Shown here piece after piece: positions 36,527 to 50,927 of a stretch of DNA of 64,000 bases (its first letter is position 1; every line of letters starts with the position of its first letter). The stretch covers positions 10,681,538-10,745,537 of the forward strand of contig OX467091.1 of NCBI GenBank assembly GCA_950106755.1, written 5' to 3'. Origin of the DNA: Climacium dendroides (Eukaryota; Streptophyta; Bryopsida; Hypnales; Climaciaceae). The notes beneath the pieces were generated by a model. That model did not search any database, was not told the origin of the DNA, and saw only the letters and a list, made by a program, of their open reading frames with translations. The position numbers and the translations under genes are program-made.

Positions 36527-37533
36527 GCGAAGTTATCAACAAAGCAATGTTGTTTGACGAGAAGGTGATGGAGACCGGAAAGCAAATTCCAGCGAACCTG
36601 ATGATGGCGTTAGTATCCTACCACCGCAAGATGGAGGCAATAGTGGAGCCACTACGCAAGGTGATGAAGGAGGTAGAAGAACGAAGAGAGCGGGAGCAGG
36701 AACCAGAAACGAAACCGAAACTCGCACCAGCACCCCTTCCGGTCACCGAAGAAGAAGTACAGGCGAAGGACAAGGTGGAGGACATGCCAAGCTCTTCCAT
36801 CCGGTCAGAGCCTAAAGGAGAAATGACTTCCCTACTGGGGGAAATAACTGACGTTGCTCTTAATGCAGCGCGAGCAGTTGAGGCTGCTGAGGAAGAGAAG
36901 ACCGGAGAAGTGGAGATAGCAAGCAAGGCGAAGGAACCATCGGAGGAGGTGAAGGCCGCAGTTGAAGAAAAGACGAGATCTGGACCGGAACCGTCCGAGA
37001 AGAAGAACATGCTCAAACCAGGGCTGAGCAACAAGTTTATCGACCTAAGTGAGTTATCTCCAGTTTCTCCAACTCCTCCTGCAAAGACACAAAAGGTATT
37101 TCCTTCCACCCTACTCAACTTAGTTTTGGGAAGCGAAACTGGGTCAATGGAGGAAAGGAAGACCGGATCACAGGGGCAAGGATCCGGGAAGGGTAGAACG
37201 ATTGAGGAAACCACTCCTCAGAGTGCTAGGGCCAATGTTCCGCCCACACCAACCACGCAGAAGAAGAAGCCTCCAATTATATCAACACAGAAGAAGAGGA
37301 CGATTCTAGAGGACGATGACAAGGAGGAAGAAGATGAAGAGGACAAGAATGAAGAATCCGGTACTGAGGAAGACTCGGAGCCGTATTTTGATCCGGATCA
37401 AGCACTGGTAGAGACTCGGGCAACGAAGGCTGCAGCATCTAAGAAGAAGAAGCTCGCTGCTCAGGGTAAGGTACGCCAGGGACAGAAGACCGGAACCGGA
37501 AAGAAGCCGGCCGTGAAGAAGTTAAAAACTTAG
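36527..37533 (+). pseudogene. Outer-element protein, 3' part (acidic and basic tail)
   Basis: The frame picks up directly after the gypsy target-site copy and runs to the TAG at 37531. It begins with the end of the coiled coil (EVINKAMLFDEKVME, then REREQEPETK) and goes on through long low-complexity stretches rich in Glu, Lys, Pro and Ser. An acidic block DDDKEEEDEEDKNEE lies about residue 265 of the 328-codon tail. The last 40 residues are lysine-rich (ASKKKKLAAQGKVRQG, GKKPAVKKLKT), like a nuclear localisation or nucleic-acid-binding tail. No enzymatic motif is visible. An ATG at 36547 could start a separate product, but continuity with the 5' part argues that this is a split gene. Confidence 0.6.
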
Positions 37534-39469
37534 AAAGTTACGTAGGGTAAATTTCTAAGGATAGGGTAGTGAAAATCTGAAGTTTTGGGATAGTTGTACA
37601 TAATTAGGAAGTTTACTTTTTGAGTGACACGGCCACTAGCAGTTGGAAAGTGACCGGGTCCGTAATTATAGGATCTGAGATCCACTTTTAGCGGAAGTAG
37701 TGGGAGTTTGAGTGAAAGTCAACAGGGCTAGAAAATAGTAAGGGAATGAAACGTGTTGGGTCCTGATTGGCTAGAGCGTTACTTTTAGGTTAGGATTTTG
37801 AGGGAGTAGTTTAGTATTTAAATCCGGGACTTCTTTGGTCCCGGTGTGCATCTTTATCTTACCTTCTTATATTCACGAGTACCTGGGAGTTTGCTTTTGG
37901 CGTGATTGAAACAAATCATAGTTGTGTGTACTTGACACTTGTTCGTGTTTTGGAAGTCCAGATTGAAAAGTGAGTGTAAGTGGATACAAGGTGTACCCGG
38001 ATGCTGAGTTTATTCGGTCCAGTATTGAATTAGTGCGTGTGGATGGAGGCAGAAGGGATCTCTAGTGTGGACTAGGAATGGACTCGGAAGGAGTACGGAT
38101 TGAGGACCACTCTCCAGAAAGAGTAAGGGTTAACATGCCTCCGCAGCGCTTGTTTCCCCTCTCTTCCCCGCTAATTCAGACCGGATTTAGGACTAACTCA
38201 GTAGACTATCGTTGTAGCATTGGTTAGGAGGAATTAGACCGGCTTGCATGACCTGCTGGACATGACTGCGTTTCCTTTCCAGTTGTGAGGACAGTCTGTT
38301 TTCTCATTTGTAGGATTTGAAAGTTTATTTTTAAAAGTTTGATCACATAGTGAAACTTCTGACACTTTAAAATCGGAGGGTAGGAGTTAAGCTTCCTTCC
38401 TAAATCCCAATTAAGCAGATCCCTCTTCAAGAGGTTAAAATCGACATGGTTACGAGTAGAGATCTAGACCGGATGTGAATACTAGAGGTTAAGGTTAAAT
38501 CTGTGGAAACACAGATTTCGGTTACGGTCTGTAAAACGTAAATACATATAACTACCAAAGGTATGTAAATAGAAGTATTGGGAGAGTTACAAGGTAGTGT
38601 ATAGCTGTGGGGTAGTAAACTAACCAGTTAGAGAGTCTGTGTGATAAACAAGTGGGTGTTAAACCGGATTAGATTCGGTCAGTGTTGTTAGATCGGGAAG
38701 ATCCGGTCTAACGTGTATTAGTAATTGTTGGACCAGAGGGATCCGGTCGTGTTTGTCCAAGGAAACAAGAAGGCCAAGTGGAAGTTCCGGTCTATTATTT
38801 TGCTTGGGGTTTTGTGTTTGTGTGTTTCGTGACCATCACTCTACCATTTTCCGGTAATTGTAAACCTAGGAAATTCGATCTTCGTGGGAACGATACTCGA
38901 GTCACTTTAAGGCCTCTTTTAAGAAATATTGAGCCTTAGAGAAGGATTTCTGCTTTCCTGTGCTACGACACATGTTCTAAGATCAAGTTGTACAAGTAGC
39001 TTTTCCAATATTTTGACTTTCTTTAATGTTTTATTTTCCTTGGATTCAACAAAGTTGCTTATGGTATGTTCCTACTTGATCTTAGCAAGATTCTTAGGAT
39101 GGGGTATTAAATGTAGGATTTACAAGGCATTCTCACCTACATTCTTAGGTATCCACCAAAACTACATAGTGTGTGATGTGGCATGGAGATAATAGTGGTA
39201 TTATAGTTATTACTTTTTGGAAAACCATGAGGTAGGTGGTTGTTAATTTCAAGAAATAAAGATTTCAGAGATTAGAGGCTTTTTTGTGTGCTTAAGCCTC
39301 ACGAGGCCCATTACATAGGAACATTGGTTCCTAAAGGTAGAAATTAGTAAGGCCTAACCTTGTAAACTCAAAAATATTGAAACTCTATGGAAATCACCTC
39401 ATATAGATCTAAAGGTCACTTGTGTTATAAGTTCATAATGATGTACAAACAAATTTTTTAAGCAAGTGG
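37534..39469. other. 3' region of the outer element and AT-rich flank
   Basis: Up to about 38930 this is non-coding CCGG-rich outer-element sequence with a possible TATA-like TATTTAAAT near 37818. After that the composition returns to host style. An ORF at 38929-39192 (87 codons) has no recognisable domain. Confidence 0.4.
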
Positions 39470-39985
39470 GGTGGTAGGAGGTAAAACAACTCATGTGGGG
39501 CATGTAAATTAGGATTAGTAGAAGCTCAATTGCTTATATCTAGTTAAGTGAAAAGCATAAATTGTATTCAATGTAGAGCTTTAGACTTCATTTTGGCATA
39601 GTAGAATATTTTTTTTCAAGAAACTTTGATCTAAGGTATGTTGATAATCAAACTAAATTTCATCTCCAAAAGTCTATTTGAGATTTTGAGCCTCCAATCA
39701 AATGTTAGGGACAATTTTAGAGAGGTTGGGAGGGACATTTTCTTTGACATTTTCAAACATCCTCTATGAATTTTGTCCCTAACTTTTGATTGGAGGCTCA
39801 AATTCTCAAACAAATTCTTGGAGATGAAATTTCACTTGATTTAACAACTTTTTTTAGTTCAAAGTTTCTTGAAAATAAGTTAGTCTATAATGCCAAAATG
39901 AGGTCTGAAGTTCTATACTGAACACAATTCTTACTTTTTGACAATGAGCAATCAAGCTCTCATCTTCAAATTGTTTGAGGATTCT
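39470..39985. mobile_element. Foldback element, copy 2
   Basis: Its arms and loop match the element at 5075-5605 in the same orientation. The loop shares GGGACATTTTCTTTGACATT followed by TTCAAACATCCTCT. The left arm (GGGGTGGTAGGAGGTAAAAC) is related to the reverse complement of the right end of copy 1. The inner arms are inverted copies of each other (CTCCAATCAAATGTTAGGGAC against GTCCCTAACTTTTGATTGGAG). Confidence 0.65.
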
Positions 39986-40669
39986 TGATGAAAAATGAAT
40001 TCCATTACAAAAGCGGCCTTTCCACCCATTATTTAGTGGACATGTGTTAGCATCAAGTTGAATTGTTATCTTTCCAGTATATGGACTTTCTTCACAATTA
40101 ATTTTCCTTGGATTTGGCAAGATGACTTGTTCATCTTCAAAATCATTCAGACTTTGAAATTATGGCACTGGAGAACCGAGGAGGACAAATTATGACAGCC
40201 TTATATTGATTCACGCCGAGAGATTGCAGTCCTGACGAGGCTTCGGAGTAGGGATGAGGCTCAGAACCTCTACTACCACCAGTTATGTCTCTTTAAAAAG
40301 CAGATGAGATAGGTAGGCACACGAAATACAGTGATCGCTTCGTTAAGAGAAGACAAAAGGTCAGCAAGGAAATGGCAGAAGAGGTGAAAATGTATACCTT
40401 ATATGGCTTAGTGGACAATCGATGATGCTAAGTAACACGAGTGAGTCTTTCTCGGTGAAAGCTCTAGAACCTGACAACAGGGGTGCAGGCTTGGAATCTC
40501 ATTGAAAGAGGGAGAGAATCTCTTATTCTTTTATGACTTATATGCAAAAAGTGCAGGATTGTAACATAATATATGACTGGTGTTCTAGTCTCCGAGTCAG
40601 AGGTATACAAAATGATACCTGTTCTCCAGTCAAAACACGAGATGAGGGGTTGAGGACGCAAAAACTGAT
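39986..40669. other. 3' flank of the GH1 gene
   Basis: No gene is seen. It should hold the 3' untranslated region of the minus-strand GH1 gene, whose stop codon is at 40670-40672. I did not identify a clear polyadenylation signal. Confidence 0.4.
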
Positions 40670-45135
<4,466 letters not shown>

Positions 45136-47084
45136 CGTCCTTCGTTCAATGACACTGCTGTTGTAGCGAAAGTGCAAGTCACTTCGCCGGCAACTGAAGT
45201 CGACGAAGTTGACAGCGCTGGGGTTCAATCATAGCATGGTGGTGTTCCATCCTCAACCGTAAACGTAGTAAGAAATAATTGGATGATATTTCTCTAGGAT
45301 GAAACGCGACGGATTTGTGACAAGAGTCATGACACTGTGGACTTAATATGATAGACAGATGATCCTTGGATTGCACCAAGCGAGTGCAATGTACTGCAGT
45401 ATGGTAGAGGTACCTCTTCTGGACAGCCCCTGTCATGGCTTTATAAGGTGACCTATTGTGTGAACAATAATTGGATGTATGGTGAAGGTACCCATAACTG
45501 ATCAAATACGCAATTCTGGACATGGTCTGGAGTGTTGTAAGGGAAAGCCAATATTTTCAGAGGTGCATTGATAAGAAATGACTGGGATTGCAAAAAATTT
45601 GGTAATTCTCTCGACTGAACTGAAATTACTATTAATTTTGGAAGGCAAAAAGTGTTGTCAACCCATAGACAATCACTAGACTCTTCTAATTCCAATCTTA
45701 GCCAAACTACTTTCATGTTCATTACTTCTTGCTTTCTTGCTCACCACTTTGGGACATGTCTCATGACCTTATTAGTTGGAATGCATTCCAAGTCTTGGTT
45801 GAAAATTGAACCCAATTACCTTGGTGGGAAATAAAGCACCTTATAGGTTGCACATGGGTACTTGATTGGAAATAGGTACCTCTACTATACTATTCATTGA
45901 AAAAGATTTTCTATTTGTACCTTCTTGTCCACTCATCTCTCTTCCTTCCTTGCTTAGGGAGAAGTGCCAAAGCTAACCATAATAAATGAGTCTATGAGAC
46001 TAGAATGGGTCCAAATGGAAAATTCACATTTACATTGAATAAAGTATTCATTTTTGGAAAAAAATTGCATTCTTTGTCATCCTCGTGTTTGCACACATTG
46101 AGCTCAATTTCTCAACAAATTTCCTATATCCTACAAATTGAAATGCTTAAGTTATCAAAAATAGGTAATTTAACACTTCATGTTCTATTTTGGAATAGAA
46201 GTATTGTCACCTTATACTTTGTTTTTGAATAGAAAACTAGCAATGCAATTTGCACTCTATTTTGGATTTAAAAAAGAAAATATTTACTTATAAACGAGAA
46301 TTTCTTAGTACCAAAATTGAAGAGTAAGTTGGGCACATCTCTATCAATTGTGTACGCACAATACTTCTCAATTGATTGACAAGCATGTTCAAGATAAAGG
46401 TTGGAAATACAAAGTGATATAAACCAACCTTTAGCTTGCAGATGCTTCTCAATCAATTGACATCAACACCAAGTGATCATTTTAAACAAGAATCGTATGA
46501 AGGCTTTGTCGAGGGCTTTGTATTATTACAAATTTGATTTTTAATTTGATGAAGGCAAGAAAATCCCAATGAGACATTTTTAATTTTTCAACATCTAAAG
46601 ATGTGTTTGAAAGGACATCAATGTAAACCAAAATAGGTGCTTGGACTCCTTGAAGAATGCTTGTCTAAAGGGAGTCAAGTGTGTAATAGTATAGATATCT
46701 AATGACATCAACAATAAATATTTGTAAAATATTATTAGAATGTATGAAATTTATGAAACAAGTTGGGATGGATTCTTCTTGAATTCGCTACCAACCTCAT
46801 AAAAAATTGTCATTTGAATACAAAAAGCATCTCATTTAGATTCTTAAACCTTTTATGCTTTTTAAGGTATTGAGGGTGATTCTCAATTTGAACATATGAA
46901 AACTATTTATATTGATGAAATATAATATTACAAAGTGCTTACAATTTACAAGGAAGGTAGTCAGATCACATTATTGAACTAATGGCTGTATGTTCCTATA
47001 GTTAAAGCACGGTACATATTATTTAACCTAATAAGTCTTGTCCAAAGTGTCTTAATTTTTTTTCGTGAGAAACAAAAATGGATC
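45136..47084. other. 5' flank of the GH1 gene and AT-rich spacer
   Basis: No gene is supported. It contains the repeat at 45455-45730. The ORFs at 45653-45834, 46005-46232 and 46268-46456 have no recognisable domain. Confidence 0.4.
45455..45730 (-). repeat. Repeat with a paired inverted copy at 49900-50130
   Basis: On the minus strand it translates as DCLWVDNTFCLPKLIVISVQ...LPNFLQSQSF...VFDQLWVPSP. The plus-strand copy near 49930 reads HWPWVDKNFGLSKIIVISLS...LSYFLQSPSF before a frame change. At DNA level ATGGGTTGACAA, ATAGTAATTTCA, TTTTTGCAATCCC and GATTAGTTATGGGT(G/A)CCTTCAC are shared in order. No known domain is recognised. Confidence 0.5.
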
Positions 47085-47350
47085 ACTAAAACTTTATGCA
47101 GAGGGTTGAATAAGTTAACATTAAAGGAAGATCCTTTATTTAAAGTAGATAATCTATTTGATCACTTACATGGTGCAAAGATATTTTCAAAGATACATGT
47201 GAAAATTAGCCACCATTAGGTTAAGATTAAAGAATTTGATATTATAATGACAATATGGTATTTAGATTTAAATTGGATCATTATAAGTATGTTGTGATGC
47301 TTTTGGAGCTAACCAATATGCCAACCACTTTTGTAATGGCGATGAATAGT
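47085..47350 (+). pseudogene. Ty3/gypsy reverse transcriptase relic
   Basis: The plus-strand translation gives GLNKLTLKEDPLFKVDNLF, DHLHGAKIFSKIHVKISHH and KIKEFDI, then after a frame change DHYKYVVMLLELTNMPTTFV. These match the gypsy RT core (RALNKLT, FSKIDL.SGYHQ, H.EF.VMPFGLTNAPATF). No LTRs or other domains are seen next to it. It belongs to a different lineage from the element at 26.9-36.5 kb, whose RT reads LPQGATNSV at this point. Confidence 0.75.
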
Positions 47351-49329
47351 TTTAAAATAAATATATTAATACATAACATCTAATTGATTTCACTTTAAAT
47401 TGTGGGAAAACACAACAATTATTGAACATATAGACCTTGACAAACCTAAAAATGAAAGCCCAATGTCAAATATCCATCCACTATTGCCTCTAAAATGATC
47501 AATTCCACCCTTCTTTGTTTTTAAAACACTAATGAAAGACAATCAAATAATTCTTTTATTTATAGTATATATATTTCCAATCCAATGATATAAACATTCT
47601 AAAGAATCTACAATTAATGTTTTTTGACTTTTGTTCTCTACAATTGTTTTTTGACATGACAATATTTGTACATGTAACCGATGATTCAAATAATAGGTTT
47701 CAAGTTCAATTCTACTTACAAAATAGAAATGTTTTAAGGATTTAACGAAAGTTTTTCACTTGCCATACAATACTCATAAATAGTACCTAGCTTGCAATAG
47801 TAACAAATTTACATAATAATGCACATTTTGTTTTGGCACAAATTAGTTTTCATGAAAATAAAACATGAATGTCAACAAAAACAAGCATCATATCTAATAA
47901 TAGCTATTAGAAAGTATAAGGGCTATACACATGTGTATTACAAAAATAATTTTTTTTTTGGATGAGATTCACCATTATCTTGAGGCTCAAAAATATCACC
48001 ATTACTGATTATCAAATTGACTATCATATTCAAGTTCAGTCATCTTCTTCTTCATTCTCCAAGAAGAAGTCTTCAAAAGCAAAGAGACACATCCTTCATG
48101 CAATCCTTATGTTGAAAGACCATGGTGCAGGTCAAATTTCCAAAAATTGTGAAGATGTATTGTAAAATGTAACTTTGAATAGTAATTTAATAACAACTTT
48201 TAAACAAAATTTGTAAACTATAATCCATTGTAGGTCATATTCATACTATAAGATCTACTCCTATACTAACCAATAATTTTCAATAAAAATTAGAATTAAA
48301 GATTGAAAATTTTGTCTAAAATTGACTATAGATTGAATATGTGTAATTTTCACAAGATTTTTTTTATTTCAAAAAGTTAAATTCTAACTATGGTGATTTT
48401 TCAAAGATTTCCATTCTTCATATTTTTTTAAGTTGTTTTTGACAAGCTATTTAGTTTGAACTAGAAAAAAATATTTTTTTAAGGCTAAACATACTTGTAT
48501 CCCTAGAACTAGAGAATATTTGTGAAGAACTTCTTTGAGAATCTATACCTTACAAAGTAAGAATTAATACAAAAATCTATAAGCATTTAGACAAAAGAAA
48601 AAAAAAATTTATACGTTTGGGACACATTTACATTCATCTTTTATTTGAAATTTGAATGTTTGGTCCTTAAAGGGTAAAATGACAACATAAAAATAAGAGT
48701 AGAAGGCATTCACCACATCTTGCAAGACCTCCCAATAGATCAACTATTATTTTCCAAATTTGAGTCCTCCAATATATAATTTGCATCACAATCTAAGAGA
48801 AAAAAATTGGGTTTTTGTGGAGGTAGCTTCAAAGGTATCTATTTTCTTTTGTCATCTAAGAAAGGTTCATTTTAGATGCAATTACCTTACCTATGTGGAA
48901 GAAATAATTTTAGAACACCTCACCAAAAAAACTTTGAACTTTTGTAACTTTTGCATAAGGTATCCAAATGTCGCATTCTTTGATGCATTGAAACCTTATT
49001 ACTTGCCAATAAGAAAATATAAAATTTTGATGAGTCTAACAATAATAACTAAGTTATGCACAATAGCCAGAAGTGGTAGTTTTTGGGTGCCTATGTTACC
49101 AACTTTTATCTCAAGACAATAAAGATTGTATAGGATGATGATTATGATGGGCAGTTCTTGCCTCTTTTGAGTGCATAGTGAACTATGCACTCAAACCTCT
49201 AATTTTGTTTTCATTTAAATTTCATTTATCTCCCTCCCATCTCCTCATTCCATTTAAACATTTAAAAAAAAAATTCCCACCTGCCATTTCCACCCCTTTG
49301 TAATTTCTAGGTGGGGGTGGGACTAGTAA
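47351..49329. other. AT-rich spacer; no gene
   Basis: Plus-strand ORFs at 47962-48165 and 48760-49122 (120 codons) have no recognisable domain, and the second looks like base-composition coding. The 48600-48720 stretch (GTTTGGTCCTTAAAGGG) is related to the desert repeats near 18190. Confidence 0.45.
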
Positions 49330-49510
49330 TTGATATGGAATATATCTAGTATCCCTTATCTGTATCCATATGTCGTATTTGTATTCATACATATATCATA
49401 TTTGTATTCATACAAAACTATACCATATCATATTTGTCTCTTGTATTTGTATCTATACTCATATCCATATGCATATTGTATCTATATTCAAGATCAACGG
49501 CATTGGAGGG
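49330..49510. repeat. TATCCATAT/TGTATTCATAC-rich repeat, inverted copy of 24075-24225
   Basis: A degenerate microsatellite-like tract ending in GATCAACGGCATTGGAGGG, the reverse complement of the start of the 24.1-kb copy. Confidence 0.5.
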
Positions 49511-49899
49511 AGGATTTGAAAAAAAATCAAAAGTTGTCGAATTTTCAAGCCAGGGGAAGGAGAAAATGGAGGAACATGAGTGTGCAACCTCTTTTCAGTG
49601 GATAGTAGAAGAAGAGGGTGTTGCTACTGGATTACTTTATTATACTGTATAGATCTATATTAGACTCTCTCAATAGAGGAAAATAGCATGTTATTTAAGT
49701 TAAAGATAACCATTCCTAACTAAAGCCCCATGAGCAATCAATAGGGTGTATTAAATTTGGAGAGGCTAGGATTCATTTAAATTTCTTTTAAAGGTTATTA
49801 CCATACTTTTTAATACAAGGACAACTAGAATAGGACAACCAGGTGTTACAAGAATTAGAGCATGCTATATTTTTGTGCCATTGTAAGTAGCCTCTAGTT

Positions 49900-50130
49900 T
49901 GTTAGTGAACAATTTTGGATGACTCTAAGCATTGGCCATGGGTTGACAAGAACTTTGGTCTTTCAAAAATCATAGTAATTTCACTTTCAGCGCAAAAATT
50001 ATCATACTTTTTGCAATCCCCATCATTTATGTCATTGCACCTTGTGCAATATTTGCTTCACCTTTCATTGCTCTTCATCATATCCCAAATTCCTTATTTG
50101 ATTAGTTATGGGTGCCTTCACTAAGGTAAG
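49900..50130 (+). repeat. Repeat, partner of 45455-45730
   Basis: Described with its partner. Here it lies on the plus strand and directly abuts the inverted-repeat element at 50146. Confidence 0.5.
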
Positions 50131-50145
50131 AGGTCCTTAAATCGA

Positions 50146-50382
50146 CTACACTAAATAGTGAAATTAAGTTGCCTTACTCAAGAAAGTTACCTCATGACTC
50201 ACCACTTGTCCAGATGGAGGCACAAACAATTCTCTAAACCCGAGTCATGAACCAATGCACCAACCCATGCAACACACATGGTTCCTACATTTTGCATCCA
50301 TCTACACTAACTGTACATATTTATATAGTGTGGAATGTTGAGAATTTAGTGTGGGGCAACCTAATTTCACTATTTAGTGTAG
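50146..50382. mobile_element. MITE-like element with 28-bp inverted ends
   Basis: The left end starts CTACACTAAATAGTGAAATT and continues AAGTTGCC (50146-50173). The right end (50355-50382) is its reverse complement with one mismatch. The 237-bp element has no coding capacity. Outward of the ends both flanks carry TTA within a few bases, which would fit a PIF/Harbinger-type TTA target, but the exact border is ambiguous. Confidence 0.65.
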
Positions 50383-50470
50383 TTCTAAATGCGTCCTCTA
50401 TCTAGGATTGAGTGACATGATCCTTGAAATATCTATTACTGACATTGATGAGGTGGGTAGGCTTAAATGC
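50383..50470. repeat. Short repeat shared with 18640-18745
   Basis: CTAAATGCGTCCTCTATCTA, GAGTGACATGATCCTT and CATTGATGAGGTGGGTAGGC match CTAAATGCATCTTCTATTTA, GAGTGATATGTTCCTT and CATTAATGATGTAGATAGGC near 18.7 kb, in the same order and spacing. Confidence 0.55.
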
Positions 50471-50927
50471 GATTTATGGACCTCGTACCTTTACAGCATC
50501 TCTAAATTAAATTAGTGTGTTGTGGCTTACAGTAGTATGTCAGATGTACGTCAAATGATATACAGACTGATAAGCCCGAAACATAGGCAAAGCAGGGATT
50601 AGGGTTTGGGGATGCGCTCCGTCTCGCCCATCTCCCCGAGTAATATCTGCCGCGATTTCTGTTCTCCAATCCACCTGTTGCGATTTCTCCCGAAAGATGC
50701 ATCACCACCGATCGCCACTTCATCGCACTCTTAACTCCGAAACATCAACCTCAGCAATGGCACAGGTCGCACAACGACATCGTCCTCGTCATTGCTAAGA
50801 CCCGACGGATGGAGGTCCTGGATGATGGTGCCTGGGGATTGCAGCCACGGAGATTAGACGTACAGATTTACGATCACTTGGCCTTCTCGTGTCGGCATTG
50901 AATTGGATAGAATTGGGGTGCACAACC
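50471..50927 (+). promoter_or_regulatory. Presumed promoter and 5' UTR of the 864-aa gene
   Basis: Composition rises in GC towards the start codon. TTAGGGTTTGGGG near 50598 is a reverse telo-box-like motif, common near plant transcription starts. No clear TATA box is seen. Confidence 0.35.

Larger units (their letters stand above)
25017..38930 (+). mobile_element. Unclassified CCGGA-rich element, split by a gypsy insertion
   Basis: Base composition changes sharply at about 25017 and returns to host style near 38930. Outside the nested gypsy element the sequence is full of CCGGA and ACCGGAAACCGG motifs. It carries one long ORF, a long 3' region with TATTTAAATCCGGG near 37818 as a possible promoter, and a segment TCGATCTTCGTGGGAACGA near 38877 like those found in plant LTR elements. 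I found no pair of LTRs and no terminal inverted repeats, so ends and class are uncertain. A large non-autonomous retroelement with a gag-like protein is one option. Confidence 0.5.

Noticed and set aside
36618..37214. Minus-strand ORF of 198 codons, serine-rich
   Set aside because: Antisense shadow of the Glu/Lys-rich outer-element protein; GAA/GAG codons read backwards give serine and phenylalanine.
25017..38930. LTRs for the outer CCGGA-rich element
   Set aside because: I compared 25017-25700 with 37560-38930 by eye and found no long direct repeat, and no inverted termini either.
48760..49122. 120-codon plus-strand ORF as a gene
   Set aside because: AT-rich spacer, no domain, no splice-linked neighbours, and amino-acid content follows base composition.
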